A stretch of DNA of 64,000 nt from Kazachstania africana CBS 2517 (taxonomy: Eukaryota > Ascomycota > Saccharomycetes > Saccharomycetales > Saccharomycetaceae). Below the pieces are notes generated by a model. The model searched no databases, was not told where the DNA came from, and saw nothing but the letters and a program-made list of their open reading frames with translations. The first letter of the stretch is position 1. Every line of letters begins with the position of its first letter. Location: assembly GCF_000304475.1 (NCBI RefSeq), contig NC_018941.1, forward strand, positions 372,001 to 436,000, in the 5' to 3' direction. Below are positions 33,550 through 43,831 of the stretch, one piece after another. The position numbers and the translations under genes were made by a program.

Positions 33550-33608
<59 letters not shown>

Positions 33609-33958
33609 GTACTATTATTACTACTAGACACTGTAGGATTAGATGATGTGGATAAACCGGTGCTAACATCAATTTTCTTCGCTGTAGCAACTTTCTTCTG
33701 ACGACGATTAACACTATTATAGTGCCTCTTTTCATGTCTTGTCAAAAGATCCTTTCTCACAAACGTCTTGTCACATATGATACTTGAATTTGGGAATTTG
33801 AAATGACATGTATAAATTTGTTTTGGCCAATGATTCAACTTATGCCGAGAAAGATGCTCTTGTCTGGTAAAAGATTTGTTACAATCAGGATGCGGACAAT
33901 AAAATCTTTCAGAGCCACTCTTTTTTATAGTTGGTTTACTCATCTTCCCAGTATACAT
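30767..33958 (-). CDS. SDD4: C2H2 zinc-finger transcription factor with fungal TF domain
   Basis: This 1063-residue protein is orthologous to YPR022C (SDD4, about 1133). Two N-terminal C2H2 fingers occupy about residues 20-80 (FYCPHPDCNKSFTRQEHLSRH, then YTCHFKF...CDKTFVRKDLLTRH; the second has an extended Cys-Cys loop). A low-complexity linker with a run of about 20 Asn (DNA repeat at 33552-33608) follows. From about 420 onward there is a fungal-specific transcription factor domain of the kind seen in Adr1-like proteins, with FWINFHPQYGLLHKPSF and ILALIMTGASYLG. The targets are not known to me. Met6 is an alternative start. Its order before EAF3 and after AGC1 matches chromosome XVI. Confidence 0.9.
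33552..33608 (+). repeat. (TTA)n microsatellite inside SDD4
   Basis: An almost perfect TTA repeat of about 19 units encodes the Asn run of SDD4 (AAT codons on the minus strand). Such nearly pure tracts are expected to vary in length between strains. Confidence 0.9.
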
Positions 33959-34239
33959 GGCCTCTCGAGCAGCCTTCCTTAATGATGGAGTGTAAAATTT
34001 GCCGTTACTACTACTATTGTTATTACTACTATTTTTATTATTTTTATTATGATTATTATTATTTATTTTTTTTCCTTCTTTTCATGCTAAATGACTAAAA
34101 TTAAGACTACAGAAGGAAAAAAAAACAGTTTTTTCATGCAAGAACAAAAAAATGGTACCGTTTTGGAAAAAAAAATCTTTTAAAAGATCTTTTAAAAAAT
34201 CGGCTTTGATGGCTGCTTGTATTTGGTTATACGATTGAA

Positions 34240-35343
34240 TTACATACCTAGGGCTACACCTTCGTACTGGCTGGATGTATTTATATAATAGGAATCGCCA
34301 TCCTGATCGATCTTGTCGAAATTGAAAAAATTGTTAAATTCCACGGTGCTTAGCCAACTTAGTAGGATATCTGCATGTTTTACGATCACGGAGACACTTT
34401 GTTCATCCATGGTTGTTGTTGAGATCAATTCTGGCAGTATACTGATCAGTCTTAGTAAATGAATGGAACCGTAGAAATTGCAAAGATCCAGGTTGTTATT
34501 ACCATGTTTCTTCAAGATTTCATCGTATTGTAACCTCTCCAATCTGTATAGAAGGATCTTTGGTAAAATTTTGTTAAAATACAATTTCATACCAACGATG
34601 AACTCATCCATTAGTGATTGATTGATTAATGAGTTTAATTGGTTTGTCTTCTTTGTGATGAAATATTTTTTGAAATTTTGTAAGATTAAATTGATATTAT
34701 TTTCAGTCTGTGGTAATTTTATTATCTTTTTATCCTTTGTAATGAATTCCCAATCATCTACCAACTTCGACTTCAATTTTACAGGGATATGTACTGTAAT
34801 CTTTGAGATAGGTATTATAATTTGTTTATTGTAACTATTCAAATTGGAATTACTGTTTTGTTGTGGAGACGTTGATCTCTTTGAGGATTCGTCTTTAGAG
34901 CCACCACCACCACCACCACCACCAGACGATGATGATGATGATGATGATGATGATGCCGATGCGTGTTTCTTCCTATTGGGGCCACTGGAGGCCCCACTAG
35001 CTGTTGATTTACGTTTCTGTTGCAATTTTTTAGCATTTCTAGCGTCTTCCACCAATTTTTTCCTCAATTGCACGTTATCTTCATTAAACTCTTTGATTCT
35101 GTCAGACCCAATCCATTCATCCCATGTGGATTTCCAACCTTGGTAGTGAATGAAATAACAATCTTCATCAGCCAATTCCACGGGTACCTCATCCGTGTCA
35201 CTTCCCTCCACCGTTGCAGTAACACTACCATCATTCAAAGTCTCAACCTTCTTTTGTTCGGAATCCCATATCTTCAAGATCTTAGCTTCATACAGAAGAG
35301 GCCCATGGAATGCCAAACATTTACCACCCACTTCAAAAGACAT
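34240..35343 (-). CDS. EAF3: Chromodomain/MRG subunit of NuA4 and Rpd3S
   Basis: Eaf3 binds methylated H3K36 and directs the Rpd3S deacetylase and NuA4 acetyltransferase. The ATG at 35343 gives 367 residues beginning MSFEVGGKCLAFHG, in line with the family. The 30 codons upstream of it encode an Arg/Lys-rich run that is unlike the family and most likely 5' UTR. The chromo-barrel occupies about 1-100 (YFIHYQGWKSTWDEW). The linker carries a run of about 13 Ser followed by 8 Gly encoded by microsatellites near 34900-34955. The MRG domain covers about 180-367 (DDWEFITKDKKIIKLP, LLYRLERLQYDEI) and ends with the conserved SSQYEGVALGM. S. cerevisiae Eaf3 has about 401 residues. Confidence 0.96.
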   Translation of the reverse strand: MSFEVGGKCLAFHGPLLYEAKILKIWDSEQKKVETLNDGSVTATVEGSDTDEVPVELADEDCYFIHYQGWKSTWDEWIGSDRIKEFNEDNVQLRKKLVEDARNAKKLQQKRKSTASGASSGPNRKKHASASSSSSSSSSSGGGGGGGGSKDESSKRSTSPQQNSNSNLNSYNKQIIIPISKITVHIPVKLKSKLVDDWEFITKDKKIIKLPQTENNINLILQNFKKYFITKKTNQLNSLINQSLMDEFIVGMKLYFNKILPKILLYRLERLQYDEILKKHGNNNLDLCNFYGSIHLLRLISILPELISTTTMDEQSVSVIVKHADILLSWLSTVEFNNFFNFDKIDQDGDSYYINTSSQYEGVALGM

Positions 35344-36078
35344 CTTCTTCTTGTTCTCGATCTTCTTGCTGAGTCTCTCTCTATATCTGTGTCTCCCTTT
35401 CTGTCTTTCTGACTTTCTGTCTTTCTCTCTCAACTTCTCTCTTTCTTTCCACCACTGTTATTTTTCTTGTAGCAAACAGCAGAATTACGCGGTTCCCCAG
35501 CTGCACTTGGGATCATCAAACACGTCTGTTTGCTCGGCCGTATCTCTGGAATTCCCCTCCACCATCAGTTGTGCCCATCACAATCCATCAACAGTGTCAC
35601 TCTCACTCTCACTCTCACTCTCATTCACCTTAAAATACATACAGCAATATGTATTTTACTACAACATGCTATACACTCTAACTCCATATCCACCTGTAAT
35701 ATACACCACGTGCTCACCCGCTTAATTATTGAATGGCTGAAAATTTAAGATTCACAAGCGCTGCCTTCCAAAGAAGAAGAAAGAAAAAATAAACAAAAAC
35801 TGAAAATTAAATTAACAATTACAATTACACAGACAACTTTTATTTATTATACCAACATTAGGTCCCTCCGCATCTACTACTACCATCTCTTCATAGGCAA
35901 CACAGCATCTATAGTCGGTACCAGTATCCCACAATCTCATTCTAACAGCTCATATACTGGCCTCATTACTATTCTCACAAAGTCATTGCAGAAGGGTATA
36001 TAAGGAACCACTCTCCATCCCCCCCCCACAATATTTTTTTTTTTTCATATTTATAAAGCATTTTCTCTTCTCACATAG
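35344..36078. other. Divergent EAF3-YCK3 promoter region and synteny junction
   Basis: These 735 bases join the YPR-type gene order to the YER-type gene order. They hold CT-rich pyrimidine tracts (35398-35455), a TCACTC hexamer repeat at about 35598-35624, and C8/T11 homopolymers just before YCK3 (36020-36048). No gene remnant was recognised. Confidence 0.6.
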
Positions 36079-37539
36079 ATGCAACATCATATTAATACTA
36101 CGTCTTCTTTTTCTCGTCAGCAGCAGCAGCATGTCGTGGGAATACACTACGCATTGGGTCCTAAAATCGGTGAAGGATCCTTCGGTGTCATCTTCGAAGG
36201 AGAAAATATACTAAGTAACAACAGTTTCAATCCCGTTGCCATCAAATTTGAACCAAGAAATTCAGATGCCCCTCAATTGAGAGACGAATTCAGATCATAT
36301 AAGATTCTCAATCGCTGTGAAGGTATTCCAAACGCTTATTACTATGGACAAGAAGGTATGCACAATATTTTAATCATTGATCTTTTAGGCCCTTCATTGG
36401 AAGATCTTTTCGAATGGTGCGGTAGAAAGTTTTCAATAAAGACAACATGTCTTATTGCAAAACAAATGATACAAAGAATCAAAGATATCCATAATAATGA
36501 CCTAATTTATAGAGATATTAAACCCGATAATTTTTTAATATCTCAATTTCAATCAGTTTCAAATAATAAAAAATATATTACGTCGACGGCGAATAATGAT
36601 CCCAATTTGGTTTATTTAGTAGATTTTGGTATGGCAAAACAATATAGAGATCCGAGAACTAAACAACATATTCCATATAGAGAAAGAAAATCATTAAGTG
36701 GCACGGCAAGGTATATGTCAATTAACACACATTTTGGCAGAGAACAAAGTAGGAGAGACGATTTAGAATCTTTGGGTCACGTTTTTTTCTATTTCTTAAG
36801 AGGTTCATTACCGTGGCAAGGTCTAAAAGCACCAAATAATAAACTAAAATATGAAAAGATTGGTTTAACTAAAAAAAATTTGAATCCAAATGATTTATTA
36901 TTAAATAATACAATACCAGAACAATTTGCTACTTATTTAAATTATGCAAGAAATCTAAAATTTGAAGAAGAACCAAATTATGACTATTTAATGCATTTAA
37001 TGGATGAAGTTTTATTACAACTAAATTTACAAGATGATGGACATTACGATTGGATGGATTTAAATAATGGTAGAGGTTGGGATATAAATATAAATAAGAG
37101 AGCCAATTTACATGGTTATGGTAATGCAAACCCTAAAAATAACAACAACAACAACAACAACAACAATAATAATAATAATATCAATCATCATCATAATAAA
37201 CAAATCAATAAGATTAAAAATAACCTTACGAACTTACAATCTTCAAGCAATATTAAATTAAGATCAAATTTCACACCAATATCGGAAGTTAAAGATGGTG
37301 GTTTTTCAAATTATAATGCTAATAAGCGTCAAATGCAAAAAATAAATTACCCATTGAAAAAAACATCATATAATGCGATAAACAATAACAGTACTGATAA
37401 CGATAATAATAAGAGCGTAACAGCTATGAATAATCGAATGCAAAATCGTCATATTGTAAATGGTAGTAATAATAGCATGAATAATGATAATAAGGCTGGA
37501 ATACTTTCAAAATATTGCATCTGTTTATCCTGGTGCTAA
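36079..37539 (+). CDS. YCK3: Casein kinase I of the vacuolar membrane
   Basis: This 486-residue protein corresponds to S. cerevisiae Yck3 (about 524), which phosphorylates vacuole fusion and AP-3 pathway proteins such as Vps41. The kinase domain covers about 24-310, with GEGSFG at 31-36, the ATP-binding Lys56, YRDIKPDNFL, DFGMAK and the CK1 signature SLSGTARYMSINTH. The segment DDGHYDWMDLNNGRGWDINI after the kinase is a Yck3 hallmark. The tail is very Asn-rich, with an AAC/AAT repeat near 37137-37180. It ends in KYCICLSWC, with three cysteines instead of the long Cys cluster that is palmitoylated in S. cerevisiae Yck3. The gene is in the YER123W position. Confidence 0.94.
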   Translation: MQHHINTTSSFSRQQQQHVVGIHYALGPKIGEGSFGVIFEGENILSNNSFNPVAIKFEPRNSDAPQLRDEFRSYKILNRCEGIPNAYYYGQEGMHNILIIDLLGPSLEDLFEWCGRKFSIKTTCLIAKQMIQRIKDIHNNDLIYRDIKPDNFLISQFQSVSNNKKYITSTANNDPNLVYLVDFGMAKQYRDPRTKQHIPYRERKSLSGTARYMSINTHFGREQSRRDDLESLGHVFFYFLRGSLPWQGLKAPNNKLKYEKIGLTKKNLNPNDLLLNNTIPEQFATYLNYARNLKFEEEPNYDYLMHLMDEVLLQLNLQDDGHYDWMDLNNGRGWDININKRANLHGYGNANPKNNNNNNNNNNNNNNINHHHNKQINKIKNNLTNLQSSSNIKLRSNFTPISEVKDGGFSNYNANKRQMQKINYPLKKTSYNAINNNSTDNDNNKSVTAMNNRMQNRHIVNGSNNSMNNDNKAGILSKYCICLSWC

Positions 37540-37649
37540 CGATATTAATAATATTCGAATGATATTACATATTATTGAGATGTAAATAGATAACGTATGA
37601 GCAAATAAATTAATGAAGATTGCATTTTTAATATATTTATATATTAATT

Positions 37650-38478
37650 TTATTTAATTTTGCAAGTTGATGTCAATGAATTTTCTGATGAATATGAATT
37701 TTTAATATGCGGTGAATCAAGATTTAAATTTGGTTCAAAAATGGAACTAACATCTGTTTCATTTTCAGAATCACTCGATGGTGCCGGATTGGTGGTAACA
37801 ATTTTTTCCATAACGTTTATTATCTTATGGTAACTAATTTCTTTTAAACCCATACCAAATATACCATCATTTGCATTACTGAAACCAATTTTACCAATAT
37901 CACCATTTCTAACGATCATATCCCCACATTCCACGACGTTATTTAAACTTGTTTTATTGTCATATTTTGTCAAACCATTTTTGAAAGTCCTATATTTTGA
38001 ATCATGTAACATATCCCAAATTGATAAATTCCCGAATGAATCCAGTACGTACATTTCATTTTTGGAATTATTCCAATTAATTTGTTTACAATCAATTTTT
38101 CTCTGATTATCAAAAAGACATTCAGTCACTGTATCCTTTGTATTTCTTAAATCGAATATTTTGATCTTATTTGAGTCATATTCATAAGTGGCAATTTTTC
38201 CGTTATTTAAGAATTCACTTGTGATAAAATTACCAATTTTCAGAATTGTTTGAGAATTTGAACGTAAATCAATGAATTTTAATCCATCTTTACAATTCAA
38301 TGTAATTGAATTATCATCTTTAATAACAAATGAATTTAATCCATTAAAATTATTAAGATAATTTGGTCTCTTTGAGTATTCCAAATCATAGATGAAAATA
38401 GATTCATTGATAGAAGAGATGAAACTAGATTCATTAATCGAGTCTAAATGATGAATAGGGGTATTTGAAAGGTTGGTG

Positions 38479-38517
<39 letters not shown>

Positions 38518-39041
38518 GTAGCAGTTAAAGTAGATTTCATAAATTTAGCTTGATTGAATCTTTTAACAATTGATGAATTATCATGATTAGAAGTGATTAA
38601 ATTGACAGCGCCATCTTGATGAGAAGTTAATAATAGGTTAGAATTTATCTGTTTTAAATTTGTTATTTGAGATTTTGGTACAGTAATTGATCTTATTGGT
38701 TTTAATTTTGTTTGATTCAAATTATCTGATATTTGATAAAAATTCAAATTATCTTGCATTGAATTGTTAGCAATGACAATTTGGTTACCATTAACGTCGA
38801 AATCAATCAAAGGGTTTACATTTAGATTCCAAAATTCAGATCTTAATTTCTTGGTGTCGTAATAATCATTGAAATCATCTGACACTTTTCTTAAATTTGA
38901 GCTTTTGAAATTGTAGACGTTATGATCATTCTGCCATGATTTATTGTATTTAATTGTAGCTTTCGAATGAGCAGCAGGTTGACGAAATATCCTGACCGGT
39001 TCGTAGTAGTTATTATTGGTGGGATTGATTATTGTAGTCAT
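37650..39041 (-). CDS. DSE1: Daughter-cell-specific WD-repeat-like protein
   Basis: The gene lies between YCK3 and RSP5, exactly as YER124C (DSE1). Dse1 is a daughter-specific protein under Ace2 control with a role in cell wall metabolism and separation. The ATG at 39041 (MTTIINPTNNNYYEPVRIFR) gives 463 residues. An in-frame ATG at 39128 would add a hydrophobic stretch that does not fit the family. WD40-like repeats are seen in the middle (TSHQDGAVNLIT, GLKFIDLRSN, KIKIFDLRNT, LSIWDMLHDS). An Asn run encoded by an ATT repeat (38483-38517) interrupts the N-terminal half. S. cerevisiae Dse1 is longer (about 573). The assignment rests on synteny and moderate similarity. Confidence 0.82.
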
Positions 39042-40006
39042 AATTCGATATGAATGAATTATCTGTATGCTGTTTTCAAGAATATGAAAAAAGACGTTGT
39101 GAGTTATCAAGAAAACGATGAGGAACAAGAATTGAGACTACGATAGAAGAAGGCGACGACGGTTTATATATGTTTGAGTTGAGGATGCTGGTGTCATTAT
39201 GCCAGCATAGACAGGTCATTATGTACTCGATGTCAACTTTTAATTTTTTCCAGTTCGTTTGTTTACATTTCCAGTCGTTTCGCAAGCAAAGCCAAGCGAA
39301 AAATAAACAGACGACAGTGCCATTTTTGGCTCGACTGCAAGAATTAAGCAGAGGACTGAAGAAGATGAAGGATGTGGCAATGCAGCTGCATATATATATA
39401 TATACGTATGCATATAAAGGGACACGGACATTTCCTCATGGTCCTCACTCCCACGACTCAACGTGCCATCTATCAAAACAGCACACGACGCTTAAAGTCT
39501 GCGTGATAAAATTTATCAGGAGAGGGAAAATCTGGGCTGAGAAAGACGCCGCCGGCACTGGAAAATCGATTCATTCTCTTTGGACTGTCGGTGTTTTGCA
39601 AGGGACATCCCTCCCTCCTCCGTCCCAAACGCATACCACACCATCACATATCTACCTGGCATACACCTATACCATCCATCCATCCATCCATCCATCAGAC
39701 GTCGCTTTTAGCAGTGATAGTATCAGTCATCACATATTTACAAATCTCTCTTGCACTATATAAAATTAATATACCTGTTTATTAAGCCTTCCCGAGCTTT
39801 GTGAGAGAAAGATTGTGGAGGAAAAGAGGAAAAAAAGAGACAGAGAGAGTGAGAAAAATTTGTAAAATTCCCAAGAGAAAAAATAACACTTATTTAATTG
39901 AATTGAAATCTCAATTTAACAAATCAATACAGAGAACTCCACATCCCAGGTACATCCCCACCCAACCGAACTTGTACAACTGATACTTCTGCAACTATAA
40001 AAAGAT
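39042..40006. other. Divergent DSE1-RSP5 promoter region
   Basis: These 965 bases contain a TA dinucleotide run near 39392-39404, a CATC tetranucleotide repeat at about 39672-39696 and purine-rich GAGAGA stretches before RSP5. The open frames within are chance. Ace2-type motifs were searched only casually: CCAGC occurs at 39201-39205. Confidence 0.5.
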
Positions 40007-42409
40007 ATGCCCTCTATATCGGTAAAATTAGTGGCAGCTGAATCACTGTATAAGAGAGATGTTTTCCGCTCTCCTGATCCATTCGCTGTTTTAACTATTG
40101 ACGGTTATCAAACAAAATCAACTTCAGCTGCAAAGAAAACTTTAAACCCTTATTGGAATGAAACTTTCAAATTCGATGATATTAATGAAAATTCTGTATT
40201 GACTATACAGGTCTTTGATCAAAAAAAATTTAAGAAAAAGGATCAAGGTTTCCTTGGTGTTGTTAATATTCGTGTCGGTGACGTATTGGGTCATCTTGAT
40301 GAAGATGGAAGATCTGCAAGAGAAGAAACTATAACGAGAGATTTGAAAAGATCAAACGATGGCATGGCTGTAAGCGGTAGATTAATCGTAGTATTATCAA
40401 AACAGCCTTCTTCAAGTAGATCACATAGTTCTACTACCACTACAACCACAACCAATGCTACCATTCCTGGCACACAGCAACCTGTTCCTGGTGCAATCAC
40501 GAATGCTCAGACAGCAAATCGTTCGGCTAATCCAACTGCTCAGGCGGTAGAATCAACTCTACAAAGTGGTGCTATCGCCCAAGCAAATAATGCTGCTGTC
40601 TCGTCTTCTCCAAATACTCCAAATAATACTAGACAATACTCTTCTTTCGAAGATCAATATGGTCGTCTACCTCCTGGTTGGGAAAGAAGAACTGATAATT
40701 TTGGTAGGACTTATTACGTCGACCACAATACAAGAACCACTACATGGAAAAGACCTGCTTTAGACCAAACCGAAGCAGAAAGAGGTACTCAATTGAATGC
40801 AAATACAGAATTGGAGAGAAGACAACATAGAGGCAGAACTCTACCCGGTAGTAATTCTACTGATAATTCCGGTATCTCAGTACAAGTAAATAATACTGCT
40901 GCTACCCCTGCAGTTAATGGTACTGCTGCAGCAGCTTTTGCCGCTACCGGTGCTACCACTTCTGGTCTTGGCGAATTACCATCTGGTTGGGAACAAAGAT
41001 TCACCCCTGAAGGTAGAGCCTACTTTGTTGATCATAATACAAGAACGACCACTTGGGTTGATCCAAGAAGACAACAATACATTCGTACATACGGTCCAAC
41101 AAATACAACGATACAACAACAACCTGTATCACAACTGGGTCCATTACCTTCAGGTTGGGAAATGAGATTAACCAATACAGCTCGTGTCTATTTTGTTGAT
41201 CATAATACAAAGACAACAACGTGGGATGATCCAAGGTTACCATCATCATTGGATCAAAATGTTCCACAATATAAGAGAGATTTCAGACGTAAAGTTATCT
41301 ATTTCAGATCACAACCTGCATTAAGAATCTTACCGGGACAATGTCACATTAAGGTACGTAGGAAGAATATCTTTGAAGATGCATACCAGGAAATTATGAG
41401 ACAAACTCCAGAAGATTTAAAGAAAAGATTAATGATTAAATTCGATGGTGAGGAAGGTTTAGATTATGGTGGTGTCTCAAGAGAATTTTTCTTCCTTTTA
41501 TCTCATGAAATGTTTAATCCATTCTACTGTCTATTTGAATATTCCGCACATGATAACTATACTATACAGATTAATCCAAATAGTGCAATAAATCCCGAGC
41601 ATTTGAATTATTTCAAATTCATCGGCAGAGTCGTCGGACTTGGTGTTTTCCATAGAAGATTTTTGGATGCATTCTTTGTTGGTGCATTATATAAGATGAT
41701 GCTAAGGAAAAAAGTCGTTTTACAAGATATGGAAGGTGTTGACGCCGATGTTCATAATTCATTGAATTGGACTCTAGAAAATAGTATAGATGGTGTCTTA
41801 GATTTAACTTTCAGTGCTGACGATGAAAGATTTGGTGAAGTTGTTACTGTTGATCTAAAGGAAAATGGTAGAGACATTGAAGTCACAGATGAAAATAAAA
41901 AGGAATATATCGAGTTGTATACACAATGGAAAATTGTTGATAGAGTTCAAGAACAATTCAAAGCATTCATGGATGGTTTCAATGAACTAATTCCAGAAGA
42001 TTTGGTTACCGTTTTCGATGAACGTGAATTAGAATTATTAATAGGTGGTATTGCCGAAATTGATATTGAAGATTGGAAAAAACATACAGACTACCGTGGT
42101 TACCAAGAATCTGATGAAGTTATTCAATGGTTCTGGAAATGTGTCACAGAATGGGATAACGAACAAAAGGCAAGATTATTGCAATTTACTACAGGTACAT
42201 CAAGAATTCCTGTCAATGGGTTCAAAGATTTACAAGGTTCTGATGGTCCAAGAAGATTTACAATTGAAAAAGCTGGTGAAGTACAACAATTACCTAAATC
42301 CCATACTTGTTTCAATAGAGTCGATTTACCACCTTATGCAGATTATGAAAGCTTAAGACAAAAATTAACGTTAGCCGTCGAGGAAACTATTGGTTTCGGT
42401 CAAGAATAG
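40007..42409 (+). CDS. RSP5: HECT-type ubiquitin ligase, NEDD4 family
   Basis: This 800-residue essential E3 ligase modifies membrane cargo, Spt23/Mga2 and RNA polymerase II in S. cerevisiae (Rsp5 about 809). The C2 domain is at about 3-130, followed by a Ser/Thr/Ala linker. There are three WW domains at about 221-250, 324-353 and 380-409, each with two Trp (or Trp/Pro) signature positions and YYVDHN/YFVDHN cores, which bind PPxY partners. The HECT domain runs from about 465 to 800. The catalytic Cys768 lies in [13 protein letters not shown], 33 residues from the end, exactly as Cys777 of 809. The ending TIGFGQE is conserved. The gene is intact and in YER125W position. Confidence 0.98.
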   Translation: MPSISVKLVAAESLYKRDVFRSPDPFAVLTIDGYQTKSTSAAKKTLNPYWNETFKFDDINENSVLTIQVFDQKKFKKKDQGFLGVVNIRVGDVLGHLDEDGRSAREETITRDLKRSNDGMAVSGRLIVVLSKQPSSSRSHSSTTTTTTTNATIPGTQQPVPGAITNAQTANRSANPTAQAVESTLQSGAIAQANNAAVSSSPNTPNNTRQYSSFEDQYGRLPPGWERRTDNFGRTYYVDHNTRTTTWKRPALDQTEAERGTQLNANTELERRQHRGRTLPGSNSTDNSGISVQVNNTAATPAVNGTAAAAFAATGATTSGLGELPSGWEQRFTPEGRAYFVDHNTRTTTWVDPRRQQYIRTYGPTNTTIQQQPVSQLGPLPSGWEMRLTNTARVYFVDHNTKTTTWDDPRLPSSLDQNVPQYKRDFRRKVIYFRSQPALRILPGQCHIKVRRKNIFEDAYQEIMRQTPEDLKKRLMIKFDGEEGLDYGGVSREFFFLLSHEMFNPFYCLFEYSAHDNYTIQINPNSAINPEHLNYFKFIGRVVGLGVFHRRFLDAFFVGALYKMMLRKKVVLQDMEGVDADVHNSLNWTLENSIDGVLDLTFSADDERFGEVVTVDLKENGRDIEVTDENKKEYIELYTQWKIVDRVQEQFKAFMDGFNELIPEDLVTVFDERELELLIGGIAEIDIEDWKKHTDYRGYQESDEVIQWFWKCVTEWDNEQKARLLQFTTGTSRIPVNGFKDLQGSDGPRRFTIEKAGEVQQLPKSHTCFNRVDLPPYADYESLRQKLTLAVEETIGFGQE

Positions 42410-42792
42410 AAATTGAGACCATTACGAGCAAGATACCAATTTTTTTTATTTTCTTATTATATCAAATTTTTTTTGCTTTTATTTAAAGGATAAAAATATG
42501 GGAAAAAAAGAGAGAGAGAAAGAGAGATATGAGCTTATTATTATTTTAAAATTGATTTACTTTTTTACGATTAATGAAGTTGATTTCAGTATATATATGC
42601 CTGTATCACATTATTGATACAAATATATAATATGCAAAAAAAATAAAAATAAAATATACACTATTATGAGTTTTTTCAAAGAAGAACATTAATATTAAAT
42701 GCTTCAAATTTTATTTATCATGATGTGATAGACTTTATGTAATATACAAATGTTTTAAATAATATTATCCCCAAAATTAAAATTAATATTTT
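42410..42792. other. Convergent RSP5-NSA2 3' flanks
   Basis: About 380 very AT-rich bases between two convergent genes. They contain a poly-A-rich GAGAGA stretch and likely bidirectional polyadenylation signals (TATATA-type). No gene seen. Confidence 0.6.
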
Positions 42793-43578
42793 CTATACAA
42801 GTAAGACAGCATTAACACAACCATCTCTTTCAGGTTCATTTGTAACTTGTGCGTACTTACCCCAGACAACTTTACCACCAGAACTAACCATACCTAATTC
42901 AGAAACATTGACTTCGATGATCGTACCTTTGGTTAAGACACCTAATTGTGTGTACATTGGAGATTGAGGATTTTTCTTGACACTTAATATCGGTAAGAAA
43001 ACAGTGACACCTAATTCTGGATGAGTGACATTAGCCTTCTTCTGTCTTAATGCACTTGGCCTGATGATTCTTTCAGTTTTTACCGGTCTTCTGGTGAAAC
43101 CTTCACCAACAAAAGTGTGCTTCGTAATCATTCTCTTCCATGATTTAGATTTAGATTTACCAGTCTTAACCACTCTAAACATTTCTTCTTCACTGATACC
43201 TCTGACTTTAGGCAAAGGAACACTGAATTTATCTGCTTTTTCCAGTCTTTTCTGCTTGATGGATGATGAAATGGCCTTCGCAGTATTTGTTTGTTCTCTG
43301 TCCAAAAGATATGTAGGTAAAGCTTCACCATTATCATTCATTGGCTTAGAGTCACCCTTAACCTTGGATTGCTCATGAGCCTTTATCTTCTTCTTCATAG
43401 CAACCTTCTCAGCATAACGTTTCTTAGCAAATTGCTTACCTTTCCAACCAGTTAACTTCTGAGCCTTTGTAGAAATTTGATGCGCTTCTCTTGCTTCTCT
43501 CTTACGCTTGCGCTCGTCGTAATCCAGTCTACGACCATGTTGCTTGATATGTTGTTCGATATACTCGTTTTGAGGCAT
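42793..43578 (-). CDS. NSA2: 60S ribosome biogenesis factor
   Basis: The protein has 261 residues, the same as S. cerevisiae Nsa2, and is an essential pre-60S assembly factor of the eS8-like family required for 27S rRNA processing. The N-terminal third is highly basic ([32 protein letters not shown]). The C-terminal half forms the conserved beta-barrel-like domain ([49 protein letters not shown]) ending in [10 protein letters not shown]. It is divergent from LCP5, and both share a promoter with two PAC sites, an RRPE-like site and a Reb1 site. Confidence 0.98.
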   Translation of the reverse strand: MPQNEYIEQHIKQHGRRLDYDERKRKREAREAHQISTKAQKLTGWKGKQFAKKRYAEKVAMKKKIKAHEQSKVKGDSKPMNDNGEALPTYLLDREQTNTAKAISSSIKQKRLEKADKFSVPLPKVRGISEEEMFRVVKTGKSKSKSWKRMITKHTFVGEGFTRRPVKTERIIRPSALRQKKANVTHPELGVTVFLPILSVKKNPQSPMYTQLGVLTKGTIIEVNVSELGMVSSGGKVVWGKYAQVTNEPERDGCVNAVLLV

Positions 43579-43656
43579 TGCTAGTACTGTTCTGTGGGTC
43601 TATCCAAGTGGTCGATATATCTCTCAATAGTCAATGTGCTCATCAACTATACAAAC

Positions 43657-43747
43657 CTCATCGCAAAATTTTTCAAAATTTGCTGGAAAAAAAAATAATC
43701 GCCGGGTAAAAATATTTCTGGAAAATTTTTCTCGATGAGGCGATGAG
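43657..43747. promoter_or_regulatory. Bidirectional ribosome-biogenesis promoter (PAC, RRPE, Reb1)
   Basis: Between NSA2 and LCP5 there are an inverted PAC core CTCATCGC at 43657-43664, A/T runs of RRPE type directly after it, a Reb1 site CCGGGTAA at 43702-43709, an RRPE-like GAAAATTTTT at 43721-43730 and a forward PAC core GCGATGAG at 43740-43747. This arrangement is typical of the Ribi regulon and fits both flanking genes. Confidence 0.75.
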
Positions 43748-43831
43748 CTTCAAGAGTTTGAAGAGTTTTTAACGAGTGTGAGATGAATGGTGATAGCAGC
43801 AGTAAGAGGTAAACAGTGTGCGGCAAGAGGC

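Noticed and set aside
33460..33735. Minus-strand frame with long Ile run
   Set aside because: Out-of-frame reading of the SDD4 Asn repeat.
35344..35433. N-terminal extension of EAF3
   Set aside because: The 30 extra residues are Arg/Lys/Glu-rich, derive from a CT repeat, and do not match the family start MSFEVGGKCLAF.
39042..39128. Upstream ATG for DSE1
   Set aside because: Adds a hydrophobic stretch without counterpart in the family as I recall it; the ATG at 39041 is preferred, with some uncertainty.
43787..43831. Upstream ATG for LCP5
   Set aside because: Adds 15 residues not found in the family; the conserved start is MSELN at 43832.
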